A stretch of DNA of 64,000 bases from Streptomyces sp. NBC_00083 (GTDB lineage Bacteria > Actinomycetota > Actinomycetes > Streptomycetales > Streptomycetaceae). This document shows, piece after piece, positions 63,371-64,000 of the stretch. The DNA lies in NCBI RefSeq assembly GCF_026343295.1, contig NZ_JAPELY010000002.1, positions 1,426,001-1,490,000 of the forward strand. Direction: 5' to 3'. How positions within the stretch are numbered: position 1 is the stretch's first letter; every line of letters begins with the position of its first letter. The notes under the pieces are model-generated. The model did not search any database. It saw only the letters and a program-made list of their open reading frames with translations, and had not been told where the DNA came from. The position numbers and the translations under genes were made by a program.

Positions 63371-64000
63371 GTGGCAGCCCACGAAAGCGACGACTGGTGG
63401 CGCTCGGCCGCCATCTACCAGGTGTACGTACGCAGCTTCGCCGACGGTGACGGCGACGGCACCGGCGACCTCGCGGGGGTCCGGGCCAAGCTGCCCTACC
63501 TCGCCGAACTGGGCGTCGACGCCCTGTGGTTCACGCCCTGGTACCTGTCGCCGCTCGCCGACGGCGGCTACGACGTGGCCGACTACCGCACCATCGACCC
63601 CGCGTTCGGCACCCTCGCCGAGGCCGAGAAGCTCATCGTGGAGGCCCGCGCCCTCGGCATCCGCACCATCGTCGACATCGTGCCGAACCACCTGTCGGAC
63701 CAGCACCCGTGGTTCCGGGCCGCCCTGGCGGCCGGACCCGGCAGCCCCGAGCGGGAGCTCTTCCACTTCCGGCCCGGCCGCGGCGCGCACGGCGAACTCC
63801 CGCCCAACACCTGGCCGTCCCAGTTCGCGGGGGATACCTGGACCCGCGTCGAGGACGGCGAGTGGTACCTCCATCTGTTCACCCCGCAGCAGCCCGACCT
63901 CAACTGGGCCCACCCCGCGGTGCGCCGCGAACACGAGGACGTGCTGCGCTTCTGGTTCGAGCGCGGCGTGGCCGGCGTACGCATCGACTCGGCGGCGCTG
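63371..64000 (+). CDS. GH13 alpha-glucosidase, N-terminal part (3' end outside window)
   Basis: Start GTG 63371 with AAAGGA upstream; 210 residues are visible and the frame is open at the window edge. GH13 features: DDWWRSAAIYQVYVRSFADGDGDGTGDLAG, LGVDALWFTPWYLSPLADGGYDVADY, region I DIVPNHLSDQHPW, and the catalytic nucleophile Asp in AGVRIDSAAL. The DWW..AAIYQVYVRSF start is typical of cytoplasmic alpha-glucosidases and oligo-1,6-glucosidases of the AglA type. No signal peptide. It would hydrolyse the oligosaccharides brought in by the preceding transporter. Confidence 0.93.
   Translation, partial: MAAHESDDWWRSAAIYQVYVRSFADGDGDGTGDLAGVRAKLPYLAELGVDALWFTPWYLSPLADGGYDVADYRTIDPAFGTLAEAEKLIVEARALGIRTIVDIVPNHLSDQHPWFRAALAAGPGSPERELFHFRPGRGAHGELPPNTWPSQFAGDTWTRVEDGEWYLHLFTPQQPDLNWAHPAVRREHEDVLRFWFERGVAGVRIDSAAL

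Overview
The window reads as a piece of the conserved core of a Streptomyces chromosome. The DNA is very GC-rich with almost only G or C at third codon positions, GTG starts are frequent, several genes look leaderless, and the order hflX - dinG-like helicase - lexA / nrdR-nrdJ - rnhB - hrdB - parE is the one I recall from Streptomyces core regions. No rRNA, tRNA, CRISPR array, insertion sequence or prophage was seen.

Layout. 1-3.3 kb: the end of hflX, then two tandem paralogous secreted lipoprotein serine peptidases. 3.4-10.3 kb: a four-gene NRPS-independent siderophore operon (aminotransferase, IucA/IucC synthetase, acyltransferase, second synthetase) behind a candidate iron box. 10.3-17.4 kb: DNA maintenance and nucleotide supply, with a DinG-like helicase, LexA with its SOS box, NrdR with paired palindromes, and the B12-dependent ribonucleotide reductase NrdJ. 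17.5-24.6 kb: small accessory genes (TerD-like, arylamine N-acetyltransferase, DUF4937, TetR with a strong operator but no evident target, histidine phosphatase, ADP-ribosylglycohydrolase), rnhB, and a stand-alone relic of a UvrD-type helicase C-terminus. 24.7-31 kb: an unknown conserved gene, a 26-bp minisatellite, a RecQ-phosphoribosyltransferase fusion, a decayed FAD monooxygenase, paired DnaA boxes and a DUF4192 gene with a repetitive charged N-terminus. 31-43 kb: a debranching-enzyme-like protein, an NrtR-type NUDIX regulator, an ABC NBD-TMD fusion with a degenerate ATP site, a FadR-type regulator, the principal sigma factor HrdB, a secreted trypsin, a DUF7455 zinc protein and ParE.

43-54 kb is a sensing and transport block: a DUF1453 membrane protein with a NarL-type two-component pair, a DUF485/sodium symporter pair, and an NMT1/SsuA-type ABC importer flanked by two closely related CitB-family response regulators, only one of which has a kinase beside it. 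A perfect 9-bp inverted repeat lies in the divergent promoter of the importer.

54-64 kb looks like an alpha-glucan utilisation locus: a giant secreted multidomain GH87 alpha-1,3-glucanase, a LacI-family repressor, a sugar binding protein, two permeases and a GH13 alpha-glucosidase that runs off the window. The GH87 gene and the lacI gene share an upstream element of three TTGC(G/A) repeats with identical spacing, which ties the extracellular enzyme to the regulator. This locus and the gapped siderophore operon are the most interesting parts; the rest is mostly ordinary Streptomyces core.
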